A stretch of DNA of 7,823 nt from Flavobacteriales bacterium UBA4011. GTDB lineage: Bacteria; Bacteroidota; Bacteroidia; Flavobacteriales_D; Crocinitomicaceae. Below are positions 1 through 6,324 of this stretch, one piece after another. Every line of letters starts with the position of its first letter. Position 1 is the stretch's first letter. Both the position numbers and the translations under genes were made by a program. The notes under the pieces were generated by a model. It was not told the DNA's origin. It ran no database searches and saw nothing but the letters and a program-made list of their open reading frames with translations. Where the stretch lies: positions 2,081-9,903 of the forward strand of contig DGBF01000044.1 of NCBI GenBank assembly GCA_002384725.1. Direction: 5' to 3'.

Positions 1-53
1 GATAATATCTTCCTTTGAATGCGACTGGTTTATTCACGAATGTTTATTTAAGC

Positions 54-90
54 AAAAAATCCTGCTTCGGAAACCGAAGCAGGATTTTTA
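54..90. terminator. Bidirectional intrinsic terminator after the porin gene
   Basis: A perfect 10-bp inverted repeat (CCTGCTTCGG at 61-70, CCGAAGCAGG at 74-83) encloses an AAA loop. It is flanked by A54-A59 on the left and ATTTTTA on the right, so a U-tract follows the hairpin whichever strand is transcribed. Read on the minus strand it lies 22 bp past the porin stop codon and should end that transcript. Its symmetry suggests that it also ends a plus-strand transcript coming from the left. Bases 1-53 show no supportable gene; one plus frame ends in TGA at 16-18 and could be a gene tail, but five codons are too few to judge. Confidence 0.9.
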
Positions 91-105
91 TTTTCTGTTT
101 TTATT

Positions 106-1314
106 TTAGAGATGAAAATCAAATTGTAATCTCCACATTAAACCATCATCGGCACCGTCTATTTGTTGATACCCAATGTCTGATTGAACTTTTAGACTAT
201 GTCCAGCTATGTATTTCGAAAAACCAAGCACATATTGATTTTCATCATTCCCCACTGCACTGTGCGAAGTCCTTAACTTAGTATATCTTACAGCAAACTC
301 ATAGTTGCTTTTGCAAAGATAACCTGCGTCTACACTAATTGCCGACCCTGTAAAATAAGTCCCAGCTTTTGATCCATCGGCATAATACAAAATAGGATTT
401 CTTCCATCTGTTCCTCTTATTGCGAATTCACCCATCAAAGAAAACCCTTTGTACTTAAACATCAAATCAGCTATTCCAGTGTAAAGTGTTTTGTAGTTCT
501 TGTCATCTCCGAAGAAAAATGAACCGAGGTTACCTCTACTCCTAGCCGCTTTATCATTGATGTCGAAAGTAGCTCCAATTGCCAATTTCGGTTTGCTTTC
601 ACGCGCTAAATCAGAACCTAAATAATCTCCTTTCGAAGCGAAATCGCCCATAGGCAAAAAATCAACTCGATACGTATATTCCAAGCCTCCACCTGTATTT
701 CCTGCTGTTACGTTTCTACCCTCACCTTGAGAAATAGCGATAGTTTGATTTAATTTGGATTTACCAATATTTACCTTATGACTTAACTGGATTCCCATAT
801 CGCGATCAAGATTGAAACGACTATTCAATAGAGAACGATCTACGAATTGCATATTTGCGGAAGAAATAACTCGTTCCCTATTTCCTGGAAGCTTTGTTTG
901 CCCTACTAGCAATGAGAAATTTTCATAAAAATTATAATCAAAGTACGCATCTAGCATCATGTTCGCTCCGCCGCCTTGCGCATCAAAGTCACTAATTCCA
1001 TTGTCTCTATTTGTTAGACCTAACTCCATTTTATATTTGAGCTTTTTCGAAAAAGCGTGACCATCAAATTTCAAACGTGCCCGGCGGACTAAAAAATTCG
1101 TCCCTAAACCTTCAACATAACCCAAATCATCTTTTCTAATATTCCAGTCTGCAATGAATAGAGATTGAAATCTTAAACCAAACTTAATAGAAAAGTCTCC
1201 GTTTGGGTTAGCATATCTAAAACCTTTACCAAATTCATAGGGTTTTAATTGACCGTAGACAAACGAAGTAAAAGTTAAACTTGTAATTAAAAGAAAGACT
1301 TGTAATCTTTTCAT
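106..1314 (-). CDS. Phosphate-selective porin O/P family outer-membrane protein
   Basis: Encodes a 402-residue outer-membrane beta-barrel of the Porin_O_P family (OprP/OprO-like), expected to form a channel for phosphate or other anions. Residues 1-21 form a signal peptide (positive MKRLQ start, hydrophobic core, cleavage near VYG-Q). The family signature follows: an RRARLKFDG stretch at about 77-85, a VGQTKLPGNRER segment at about 137-148, and an FVDRS...RDMGIQLSHK region at about 158-180. Alternating polar and aromatic strands continue to a C-terminus of LQFDFHL. The frame is open to an ATG at 1365, but the ATG at 1314 starts directly at the signal peptide, so it was chosen. The gene lies downstream of the TonB-dependent receptor on the same strand, with a 190-bp gap that carries Pho-box-like repeats, and it ends at a strong terminator. 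The family call is secure. Phosphate selectivity is inferred from the family and the neighbouring PhoB/PhoR; members of this family can carry other anions such as polyphosphate. Confidence 0.9.
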   Translation of the reverse strand: MKRLQVFLLITSLTFTSFVYGQLKPYEFGKGFRYANPNGDFSIKFGLRFQSLFIADWNIRKDDLGYVEGLGTNFLVRRARLKFDGHAFSKKLKYKMELGLTNRDNGISDFDAQGGGANMMLDAYFDYNFYENFSLLVGQTKLPGNRERVISSANMQFVDRSLLNSRFNLDRDMGIQLSHKVNIGKSKLNQTIAISQGEGRNVTAGNTGGGLEYTYRVDFLPMGDFASKGDYLGSDLARESKPKLAIGATFDINDKAARSRGNLGSFFFGDDKNYKTLYTGIADLMFKYKGFSLMGEFAIRGTDGRNPILYYADGSKAGTYFTGSAISVDAGYLCKSNYEFAVRYTKLRTSHSAVGNDENQYVLGFSKYIAGHSLKVQSDIGYQQIDGADDGLMWRLQFDFHL

Positions 1315-1329
1315 AGCACTTTTTTTGTG

Positions 1330-1356
1330 CAAAGATGACTTTTCCAACCCTTTCAA
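1330..1356 (-). promoter_or_regulatory. Candidate porin promoter (-33 TTG, -7 CATCTTTG)
   Basis: On the minus strand CATCTTTG (plus 1330-1337) matches the Bacteroidota -7 box TAnnTTTG at five of its six defined bases, with C for T at the first position. A TTG (plus 1354-1356) lies 16 bp upstream, slightly closer than the usual 17-23 bp. This would give a leader of only about 10 nt. It also lies over 110 bp from the TTAAC repeats, farther than Pho boxes usually sit from the promoter they activate. A weaker alternative is TAAGTTTA at 1382-1389. Low confidence in the exact promoter. Confidence 0.3.
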
Positions 1357-1379
1357 TCTAACCACATTTACGATGGTAA

Positions 1380-1389
1380 CCTAAACTTA
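1380..1389 (-). repeat. TAAGTTTAGG element shared with the phoB upstream region
   Basis: The minus strand reads TAAGTTTAGG here, identical to plus-strand 4516-4525 upstream of phoB, and the following bases are similar (TTACC here, ATAAC there). Both copies point toward their downstream gene. It could be a -7-like element (TAAGTTTA differs from TAnnTTTG at the last base) or a shared operator. Only two copies are seen, so chance is possible. Confidence 0.3.
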
Positions 1390-1453
1390 AAATCTAATAT
1401 TCAACCTTATATTTTTGAAATACAAGTTATACCTGCTATTGAGTATACTTTCT

Positions 1454-1470
1454 GTTAAAATACTTTTAAC
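1454..1470. repeat. AT-rich inverted repeat in the porin upstream region
   Basis: GTTAAAA at 1454-1460 and TTTTAAC at 1464-1470 form a perfect 7-bp inverted repeat around TAC. It overlaps two of the 11-bp-phased TTAA(C) units, so it may be part of the same protein-binding region. It is not convincing as a terminator of the receptor gene because the stem is AT-rich and no U-tract follows on the minus strand. Confidence 0.5.
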
Positions 1471-1504
1471 CATCACATCTTTTTAAGTTAACATAGGCTT
1501 AACA
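1455..1504 (-). promoter_or_regulatory. Putative Pho box: TTAAC repeats in 11-bp register
   Basis: On the plus strand TTAAC occurs at 1499, 1488 and 1466, with TTAAA at 1455. All four are in exact 11-bp register; the slot at 1477 (ATCTT) is empty. The two right-hand copies read TTAACA-N5-TTAACA. On the porin's coding strand this is TGTTAA-N5-TGTTAA. PhoB/PhoP-type winged-helix regulators bind direct repeats spaced 11 bp: TGTCA-type in E. coli, TTAACA-N5 in Bacillus and CTTAAC-type in cyanobacteria. The array starts one base past the receptor stop codon and lies 140-190 bp before the porin start. That the regulator encoded at 4571-5251 binds here is inference. Confidence 0.5.
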
Positions 1505-4384
1505 TTAAAACGAGTAAGTCACACTCCCGCTAATATTACTTCCCAATTTATACGTGTTCACTTCCTGCCAATCTCCGGCATTTATGCGATCTTCCTGCAT
1601 AACTCGGAAGAGGTTATTTGTCAAATTATTCCCCTTAATTCCGACCGCCCAATGACTATTCATTTTCACGTTTACCACTGCGTTCAAAGTGTTATTTTGG
1701 AATTGATACTGATCACCAACGCCTTGGGTACCCACGGCATAAAGCGATTTTCCAGAATAGGAATAAGTTAAGGCGAACATCATTTTCATTGGATCTTTAC
1801 TTATCACCTCAGTAGAACGTCTAATTAGTTTTTCATATTTCGCACTTACGTTAAACATGAACGGTGAAGCGCCTTGAAGAGGTCTTCTTGGATTGGTCGT
1901 AAATCCTGTTTGATCATCGATAGTGATTTGAGAATAGATATAGGCAATGTTTCCGGCCAACGAGAAATTTTTCAGTTTTGAGTTATCTCTTTTTTCCTCT
2001 TTCACTAAAAAAGAAAGGTTCTTAGCATATTCTAACTCAATACCAGTAACCAATCCACCATCTGTATTGTTAAACGAAATAATTTGGCCACCAGACGATG
2101 GACGCATAATTTGCTCAATCGGTGTTTCCAGAATTTTTCCAAATCCGCCTATCGATATCATATCACCACTATTTTTTGTGTAAACTTCATATCTCAAATC
2201 TAGATTGTTATTGATTCCATTCGTCAAATTTGGATTACCTATCTGAGCCATTCCTGCAATTTGCGCCAAGTATTCAAAAGGCGCTACTTCAAAGAATTTA
2301 GGCCGTGTAATAGTTCGACTAGCCCCAAATCGAATCAATTGGTTTTCATTGATATTAAATTTTGCTGCTAAGCTGGGCATAAAATCTAATCCGGAAATAA
2401 TATTTCTATCTATTTTATCTGCTTGCACCTGATTTCTGCTTTCTACGGATTGAAATCCACTTTCTAGACGAACATTTGGTATTACTTCCCATTTGTAGTT
2501 TATCATCCAACGCATGCCAATATTTCCACCTTTAATATCTTGGTAAGCTGAATATCCATTCCCAGGATTTGCCGACTCTTCAATTCGAAATAAACCTGCT
2601 TTTAAGTTTTCATCGTTTAAATAAGCATCTGGTGAATTGATATCAAAATTATCCCCAATTTGGTCCGCCAAAGGTTTAGCCAAATAATTGAACTGTCTGA
2701 ATTTGAACGAGCGATCTTTCACTTTTACATCTCCACCAACAATCAATTTCAGGCTAGAAAGTACGGTGTCAGCCTTTTTATTTTCAAAGAAAGTATAGTC
2801 CAAATCACCATGTAGAGCAATTTCAGATTCATTCAAGTCCGAAAAGAAACGGTGTGTGTGATTTGCATCCAATGCTAACAAACGGTAATGAGAAATATCA
2901 TTTCTATCTGAATATTGTGCGGAAATCTGTCTTCTGTCAGGTTCAACAGAACTTGTAATAGAATAAGATGCTCCGTAATTCAGATTTAATTTACCTTTCA
3001 AAATTTCCTTCGTCGACCCTAGGATTTGAAAATTGTGCAATTGGTTTTGTTTGAACGTATATCGTCTAGAATAGACCTCTTTTTCTTCACCAAAATCTCT
3101 GTGATATCCCCATGTTTGAAAATTTTCATCATCTGAGTTATTGATGAATAAATAATTGGCCGTCAAGGAAGTTTTCTTGTTGAGATCGTATAACAAAGTG
3201 AAGAGTCCAGATGAAGAGGTAGAGAACGTTTCCTTTTTCGTTTCAAAGTCGTATTGCAATTGATTTTGAGCATTTATAAATCGTGAGTTTCCATTTTGAA
3301 TTTGAAATCCAGTATTATGCGAAGCCATTACCACAAAACCAATTCCTGAATTCTCTTTTACAAACTTTCTATAGTTTCCTCCTTCGATTTTAAAACTTTG
3401 TGCAGGCTGAGCCGTCGTTCTTCTTGGGTTGAAATTGTTGGCGAAACCGGTTCCATTATTCATTTCATCCGAACTATATAGCCCATCTTTATAAATTGAG
3501 GTAGCGTTTCGTATACTAGCTGATTTGACCTGGTCAGAAAGTGTTCTAGATCCATCATCAAATCCAAGGTAATCGAATTTTCCGCCATTGTACGTATCAA
3601 ATGATTTAAAAGTTGTTCCCGTATTTACTCCTCCACCTATCGAAATATTCAAGGTAGGATTTCGGAAAACTCTTTTCGTCCGGATGTTAATTACTCCTCC
3701 TGCAAAATCTCCATAATAATTAGGCGCCATCATTTTCCCTACTTCCAGAACATCAATAATTGAGGTTGGGAAGATATCCATAGGAATCACCCTCAATTCA
3801 GGATTTGGTGAAGGCACCGGCAATCCGTTCAAATAAGCCGCATTATATCTATCCCCCATTCCGCGCACATAAAGCACACTATTTGATGAACTTATACCAG
3901 ACATCTTCGTAAGTGCTTCTTTTGTATCACTGCTTCCTTGCGCTGTAATTTGTTCGCTTGTTTGCTTGGAATCCATTCCAGAACTTTCTTTTATCTCTTC
4001 ATTCAAATCGCTAACTGCAGTTTTATTTCTGATTGCGACTACCTGTACGATATCAAATTCAACCAATGGCGCCTGCATTTCCACTAACAATGGTTCATTG
4101 AAACCTTGAGATAATTCAATCTCAAATATTAAATTCTTTAAACCACCTTGTCTAAAAGAAACTAAATTTTTTCCTGGTTTAGTTTGCACCTTAAATGTTC
4201 CATCAAAATCAGTAACTGCTCCTTTGGCAACAGTACTATCCGCGTTCAACATTAACACTTTAACGAATGCGACAGGAACTTTTTCTCCATTTTCAGTGAC
4301 TACCACCTTCCCTGTAAAAATAGCTTCTTGTCCCCATGCGATAGAGCCTGAAAATAACAAAGCAAAAAGAAATATATTTTTCAT
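1505..4384 (-). CDS. TonB-dependent outer-membrane receptor with carboxypeptidase-regulatory-like N-terminal domain
   Basis: Encodes a 959-residue outer-membrane active transporter powered by TonB-ExbB-ExbD. A signal peptide occupies residues 1-19 (cleavage near AWGQ-E). A CarboxypepD_reg-like beta-sandwich spans about 21-105 (key stretch GAVTDFDGTFKV). A TonB-box-like DIVQVVA lies at about 111-117, and the plug domain spans about 120-238 with YVRGMGDRYNAAYLNG near 172-187 and FAGGVINIRTKR near 227-238. The rest is a long 22-strand-type barrel ending in aromatic YSF. The ATG at 4384 was chosen because an upstream in-frame ATG at 4411 lies inside the predicted -7 box and would not be transcribed. 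No SusD-like lipoprotein accompanies it, so it is not a standard glycan-uptake SusCD pair. It is divergent from phoB/phoR and followed by the porin, which suggests uptake of a phosphorus source, but the ligand cannot be read from the sequence. With no clear terminator after it, readthrough into the porin is possible. Confidence 0.93.
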   Translation of the reverse strand: MKNIFLFALLFSGSIAWGQEAIFTGKVVVTENGEKVPVAFVKVLMLNADSTVAKGAVTDFDGTFKVQTKPGKNLVSFRQGGLKNLIFEIELSQGFNEPLLVEMQAPLVEFDIVQVVAIRNKTAVSDLNEEIKESSGMDSKQTSEQITAQGSSDTKEALTKMSGISSSNSVLYVRGMGDRYNAAYLNGLPVPSPNPELRVIPMDIFPTSIIDVLEVGKMMAPNYYGDFAGGVINIRTKRVFRNPTLNISIGGGVNTGTTFKSFDTYNGGKFDYLGFDDGSRTLSDQVKSASIRNATSIYKDGLYSSDEMNNGTGFANNFNPRRTTAQPAQSFKIEGGNYRKFVKENSGIGFVVMASHNTGFQIQNGNSRFINAQNQLQYDFETKKETFSTSSSGLFTLLYDLNKKTSLTANYLFINNSDDENFQTWGYHRDFGEEKEVYSRRYTFKQNQLHNFQILGSTKEILKGKLNLNYGASYSITSSVEPDRRQISAQYSDRNDISHYRLLALDANHTHRFFSDLNESEIALHGDLDYTFFENKKADTVLSSLKLIVGGDVKVKDRSFKFRQFNYLAKPLADQIGDNFDINSPDAYLNDENLKAGLFRIEESANPGNGYSAYQDIKGGNIGMRWMINYKWEVIPNVRLESGFQSVESRNQVQADKIDRNIISGLDFMPSLAAKFNINENQLIRFGASRTITRPKFFEVAPFEYLAQIAGMAQIGNPNLTNGINNNLDLRYEVYTKNSGDMISIGGFGKILETPIEQIMRPSSGGQIISFNNTDGGLVTGIELEYAKNLSFLVKEEKRDNSKLKNFSLAGNIAYIYSQITIDDQTGFTTNPRRPLQGASPFMFNVSAKYEKLIRRSTEVISKDPMKMMFALTYSYSGKSLYAVGTQGVGDQYQFQNNTLNAVVNVKMNSHWAVGIKGNNLTNNLFRVMQEDRINAGDWQEVNTYKLGSNISGSVTYSF

Positions 4385-4408
4385 AGTTAATGTATCAATA
4401 ATCTTTGA

Positions 4409-4438
4409 CAAAGGTACCTTGACCAGGCATTACTCCAA
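4409..4438 (-). promoter_or_regulatory. Promoter of the TonB-dependent receptor gene
   Basis: On the minus strand TACCTTTG (plus 4409-4416) is a full match to the Bacteroidota -7 box TAnnTTTG. A TTG (plus 4436-4438) stands 19 bp upstream, the expected -33 spacing. Transcription would start near plus 4404, giving a leader of about 20 nt before the ATG at 4384. This fixes the start codon, because the alternative ATG at 4411 falls within the box. Confidence 0.75.
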
Positions 4439-4447
4439 TCATTACTG

Positions 4448-4509
4448 CTCTTATGCTTTTATTAAGCTTTCTTAATCTTGGGCTAATATTTGTTCTTACT
4501 TTCTTAACA
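4448..4509. promoter_or_regulatory. Repeat-rich operator candidate between the receptor gene and phoB
   Basis: CTTTCTTAA occurs twice in direct orientation (4467-4475 and 4499-4507), 32 bp apart, close to three helical turns. The second copy continues into TTAACA (4504-4509), the unit seen before the porin. TTATGC (4451), TTAAGC (4462) and TTAATC (4472) are spaced 11 and 10 bp. ATTAAG/CTTAAT (4461-4476) is also an inverted repeat. The block begins about 10 bp upstream of the receptor's -33 element and ends about 45 bp before the phoB -7 box, a suitable place for a regulator controlling both directions. The match to a Pho box is looser than at 1455-1504. Confidence 0.35.
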
Positions 4510-4515
4510 TAGAGA

Positions 4516-4525
4516 TAAGTTTAGG
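4516..4525 (+). repeat. TAAGTTTAGG element upstream of phoB
   Basis: Identical to the minus-strand sequence at 1380-1389 before the porin, in the same orientation relative to the downstream gene. It may be a secondary -7-like element: TTTG at 4489-4492 lies 23 bp upstream. It could equally be an operator half-site or a coincidence. Confidence 0.3.
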
Positions 4526-4531
4526 ATAACT

Positions 4532-4559
4532 TTTGCCCCGTCAAGTTGCCCTAACTTTG
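4532..4559 (+). promoter_or_regulatory. Candidate phoB-phoR promoter (-33 TTTG, -7 TAACTTTG)
   Basis: TAACTTTG at 4552-4559 is a full match to the Bacteroidota -7 consensus TAnnTTTG. TTTG at 4532-4535 lies 16 bp upstream, one or two bases closer than usual, which may fit an activator-assisted promoter. The leader to the ATG at 4571 would be only about 6-8 nt and A-rich, with no Shine-Dalgarno sequence. The short leader and tight spacing lower confidence. Confidence 0.5.
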
Positions 4560-4570
4560 ATTAAAAAACA

Positions 4571-5251
4571 ATGTCAAACAATAAAACTATACTCCTTGTT
4601 GATGACGAACAAGATATTCTGGAGTTCTTGACCTATAATTTAGAAAAAGAAGGTTTTAAAATTGTTACCGCAAATGATGGTATTGAAGCACTTGAAAAAG
4701 CTAAAACACATGCTCCTGCATTAGTCCTTTTGGACCTTATGATGCCTAGAATGGATGGAATAGAAACTTGCCAACTGATTCGTGAGGAGAAACGTTTGAA
4801 TAATACGATTGTAGTGTTTCTTACCTCCAGATCTGAAGATTACAGTCAAGTTGCTTGTTTAGAAGCTGGTGCAGATGATTTTATAAAAAAACCAATCCGT
4901 CCTCGGGTTCTGGTCGCTAAAATAAAATCATTATTAAGACGAGCTGAACGATCAGATGACAAAGTGCAAAACACCAATTCATCTGTAGTGATAAATAGAG
5001 ATAAATTTGTCGTAGAAATCAAGGGACAAATTATCTCTTTGCCAAAGAAGGAATTCGAACTTCTTGAATTATTAGTTGCTCAACCTGGAAAAGTTTTTAA
5101 TCGTGATCAAATTTTAGCCTCCGTCTGGGGAAATGAAGCAATCGTTGGTGAAAGAACCATTGATGTTCACATTCGAAAATTGAGAGAAAAGCTCGGAGAT
5201 GAGTATATTCGCACTATAAAAGGTGTTGGATATACATTTAACGAAAATTGA
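4571..5251 (+). CDS. phoB: PhoB-like OmpR-family response regulator
   Basis: Encodes a 226-residue cytoplasmic transcription factor activated by phosphorylation. The receiver domain (about 5-121) has the acidic pair D11/D12, phosphoacceptor D55 in LVLLDLMMPRMDG, T85 in FLTSR and K107 in IKKP, so every residue needed for phosphotransfer is present. A linker of about 15 residues leads to an OmpR/PhoB-type winged helix (about 136-224) with the recognition-helix stretch RTIDVHIRKLREKLG at 195-209 and the C-terminal IRTIKGVGYTF. Length is typical of the family. It overlaps the kinase gene by 4 bp, indicating one translationally coupled operon. Divergent from a TonB-dependent receptor with a phosphate-type porin beyond it, it probably activates those genes under phosphate limitation. 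OmpR-family membership is certain. The PhoB identity rests on context and overall similarity, and another OmpR-type role is possible. Confidence 0.88.
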   Translation: MSNNKTILLVDDEQDILEFLTYNLEKEGFKIVTANDGIEALEKAKTHAPALVLLDLMMPRMDGIETCQLIREEKRLNNTIVVFLTSRSEDYSQVACLEAGADDFIKKPIRPRVLVAKIKSLLRRAERSDDKVQNTNSSVVINRDKFVVEIKGQIISLPKKEFELLELLVAQPGKVFNRDQILASVWGNEAIVGERTIDVHIRKLREKLGDEYIRTIKGVGYTFNEN

Positions 5252-6315
5252 AAAGCTTAAAACCAATAAATATTCTTTTGATCGGAAGCTCTATTTTGAG
5301 TCTTTTGATACTCCTCGTCTTGTTCATCGCCGATTACCTTAAAGATGAAATTACGCCGGGCATAGTCTTTTTGATTTGGATTTGCTCCTTCATTTTTAGT
5401 TTTGGGATTTTCTATATCCTTATTAGACGATTTATAGACGAAAGATTAAAATTGTTGTATCGTACAATTCGTAAAGGGGAAATTGGCCCGAATGCAAAAA
5501 GCTCTTTCCGTCTAAAAGAAGATCCCATCTCACTTGCTGAAGAAGAAGTCAAAGAATGGACCGAGGAGCGAATGAATGAAATCTTTAAGCTTCGCGAGCA
5601 GGAAGAATTCCGTAGAGAATTTTTAGGAAATTTAGCTCATGAATTAAAAACCCCGATTTTTTCTATTCAAGGATATATTTTGACCTTGTTGGATGGTGGA
5701 CTCGAAGATGAAAAAGTCAATCGGCAATTTTTGGAACGTGCCTCATACGCCACTGATCGTATGGTAAGTATTGTGGAAGACTTGGATCAAATCACCAAAT
5801 TAGAGGTGGACGGTTTGAAAATGGACCTGCAATCATTTGATATTATTCAGCTCATCCAAGAAGTTGCTGAAACATTGGAAATTCAGGCAAATGAAAAGAA
5901 TATTTCTTTGAAATTTGTAAAAGAATATCCTGAAACTATAGTTAATGCTGACAAAACAAAAATTTCGCAAGTTCTGACAAACTTGATAAATAACAGTATT
6001 AATTATGGCAAAGAAGGAGGTGAAACTTTGTTCCGAATTTATCAATTGGATAATATCATTACGGTTGAAGTTGCGGACAATGGTCCTGGAATAGAAGAAA
6101 AGCAGTTACCACGACTTTTTGAGCGTTTCTACCGAGTTGAAAAAAGCAGAAACAGGCACGAAGGTGGTTCTGGATTAGGTTTAGCCATTGTGAAACATAT
6201 TATTGAATCACACGGTCAAAATATAAATGTGCGGAGCACGGTCGGTATTGGAAGCACATTTGCTTTCACCTTAAAAGAAGGGAAAAATCCTTCCATTGCA
6301 AGCCTGAGAAGGTGA
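5248..6315 (+). CDS. phoR: PhoR-like membrane sensor histidine kinase
   Basis: Encodes a 355-residue inner-membrane kinase that should phosphorylate the preceding regulator. Two transmembrane helices (about 8-28 and 37-59) leave only about eight residues outside, so there is no periplasmic sensor domain. A short cytoplasmic linker (60-120, coiled-coil-like near 96-122) leads directly to the dimerisation/phosphoacceptor domain with H131 in NLAHELKTP. The ATPase domain carries an N-box (NLINNSINYG, 245-254), G1 box DNGPGIE (277-283), F-box FERFYR (291-296) and G2 box GSGLGLAIV (307-315). No PAS domain fits between membrane and histidine, unlike E. coli PhoR. The start is TTG at 5248, sharing TTGA with the phoB stop; the next in-frame ATG is near residue 109, past both membrane helices, so TTG is strongly favoured. 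Phosphate input presumably comes through partners such as PstSCAB-PhoU, not seen here. The PhoR name is based on context. Confidence 0.88.
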   Translation: MKSLKPINILLIGSSILSLLILLVLFIADYLKDEITPGIVFLIWICSFIFSFGIFYILIRRFIDERLKLLYRTIRKGEIGPNAKSSFRLKEDPISLAEEEVKEWTEERMNEIFKLREQEEFRREFLGNLAHELKTPIFSIQGYILTLLDGGLEDEKVNRQFLERASYATDRMVSIVEDLDQITKLEVDGLKMDLQSFDIIQLIQEVAETLEIQANEKNISLKFVKEYPETIVNADKTKISQVLTNLINNSINYGKEGGETLFRIYQLDNIITVEVADNGPGIEEKQLPRLFERFYRVEKSRNRHEGGSGLGLAIVKHIIESHGQNINVRSTVGIGSTFAFTLKEGKNPSIASLRR

Positions 6316-6324
6316 CCTTTTTTT
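6289..6324. terminator. Weak convergent terminator candidate
   Basis: CCTTC (6289-6293) can pair with GAAGG (6308-6312) around a 14-nt loop. On the minus strand it is followed immediately by ATTTTT; on the plus strand seven T residues follow after a 5-nt gap. The stem is short and lies within the 3' end of the kinase gene. The kinase and DUF4846 genes converge with only 7 bp between their stop codons, so some two-way termination is expected here. Confidence 0.35.

Noticed and set aside
1..18. Tail of a plus-strand gene ending in TGA at 16-18
   Set aside because: Only five codons are visible, so a gene cannot be supported, although the two-way terminator would suit one.
15..281. 88-codon open frame on plus
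   Set aside because: It crosses the strong terminator and overlaps the 3' end of the well-supported porin gene antisense; the composition looks like a shadow.
1315..1365. N-terminal extension of the porin to an ATG at 1365
   Set aside because: It would add 17 charged residues before a perfectly formed signal peptide; the start at 1314 is far more plausible.
1454..1470. Inverted repeat as terminator of the receptor gene
   Set aside because: The stem is entirely AT-rich apart from its end pair and no U-tract follows on the minus strand; a regulatory role fits better.
1947..2183. 78-codon open frame on plus inside the receptor gene
   Set aside because: Antisense to a clear beta-barrel coding region, with no recognisable domain or start signals.
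1505..4384. Receptor as a SusC protein of a glycan-uptake locus
   Set aside because: It has the same N-terminal domain type, but no SusD-like gene or carbohydrate enzyme is adjacent; the neighbours are phosphate-type genes.
4224..4475. 83-codon open frame on plus at the receptor 5' end
   Set aside because: Antisense to the receptor signal peptide and regulatory-like domain, and it runs through the receptor promoter.
5833..6045. 70-codon open frame on minus inside the kinase gene
   Set aside because: Antisense to the conserved ATPase domain; no independent support.
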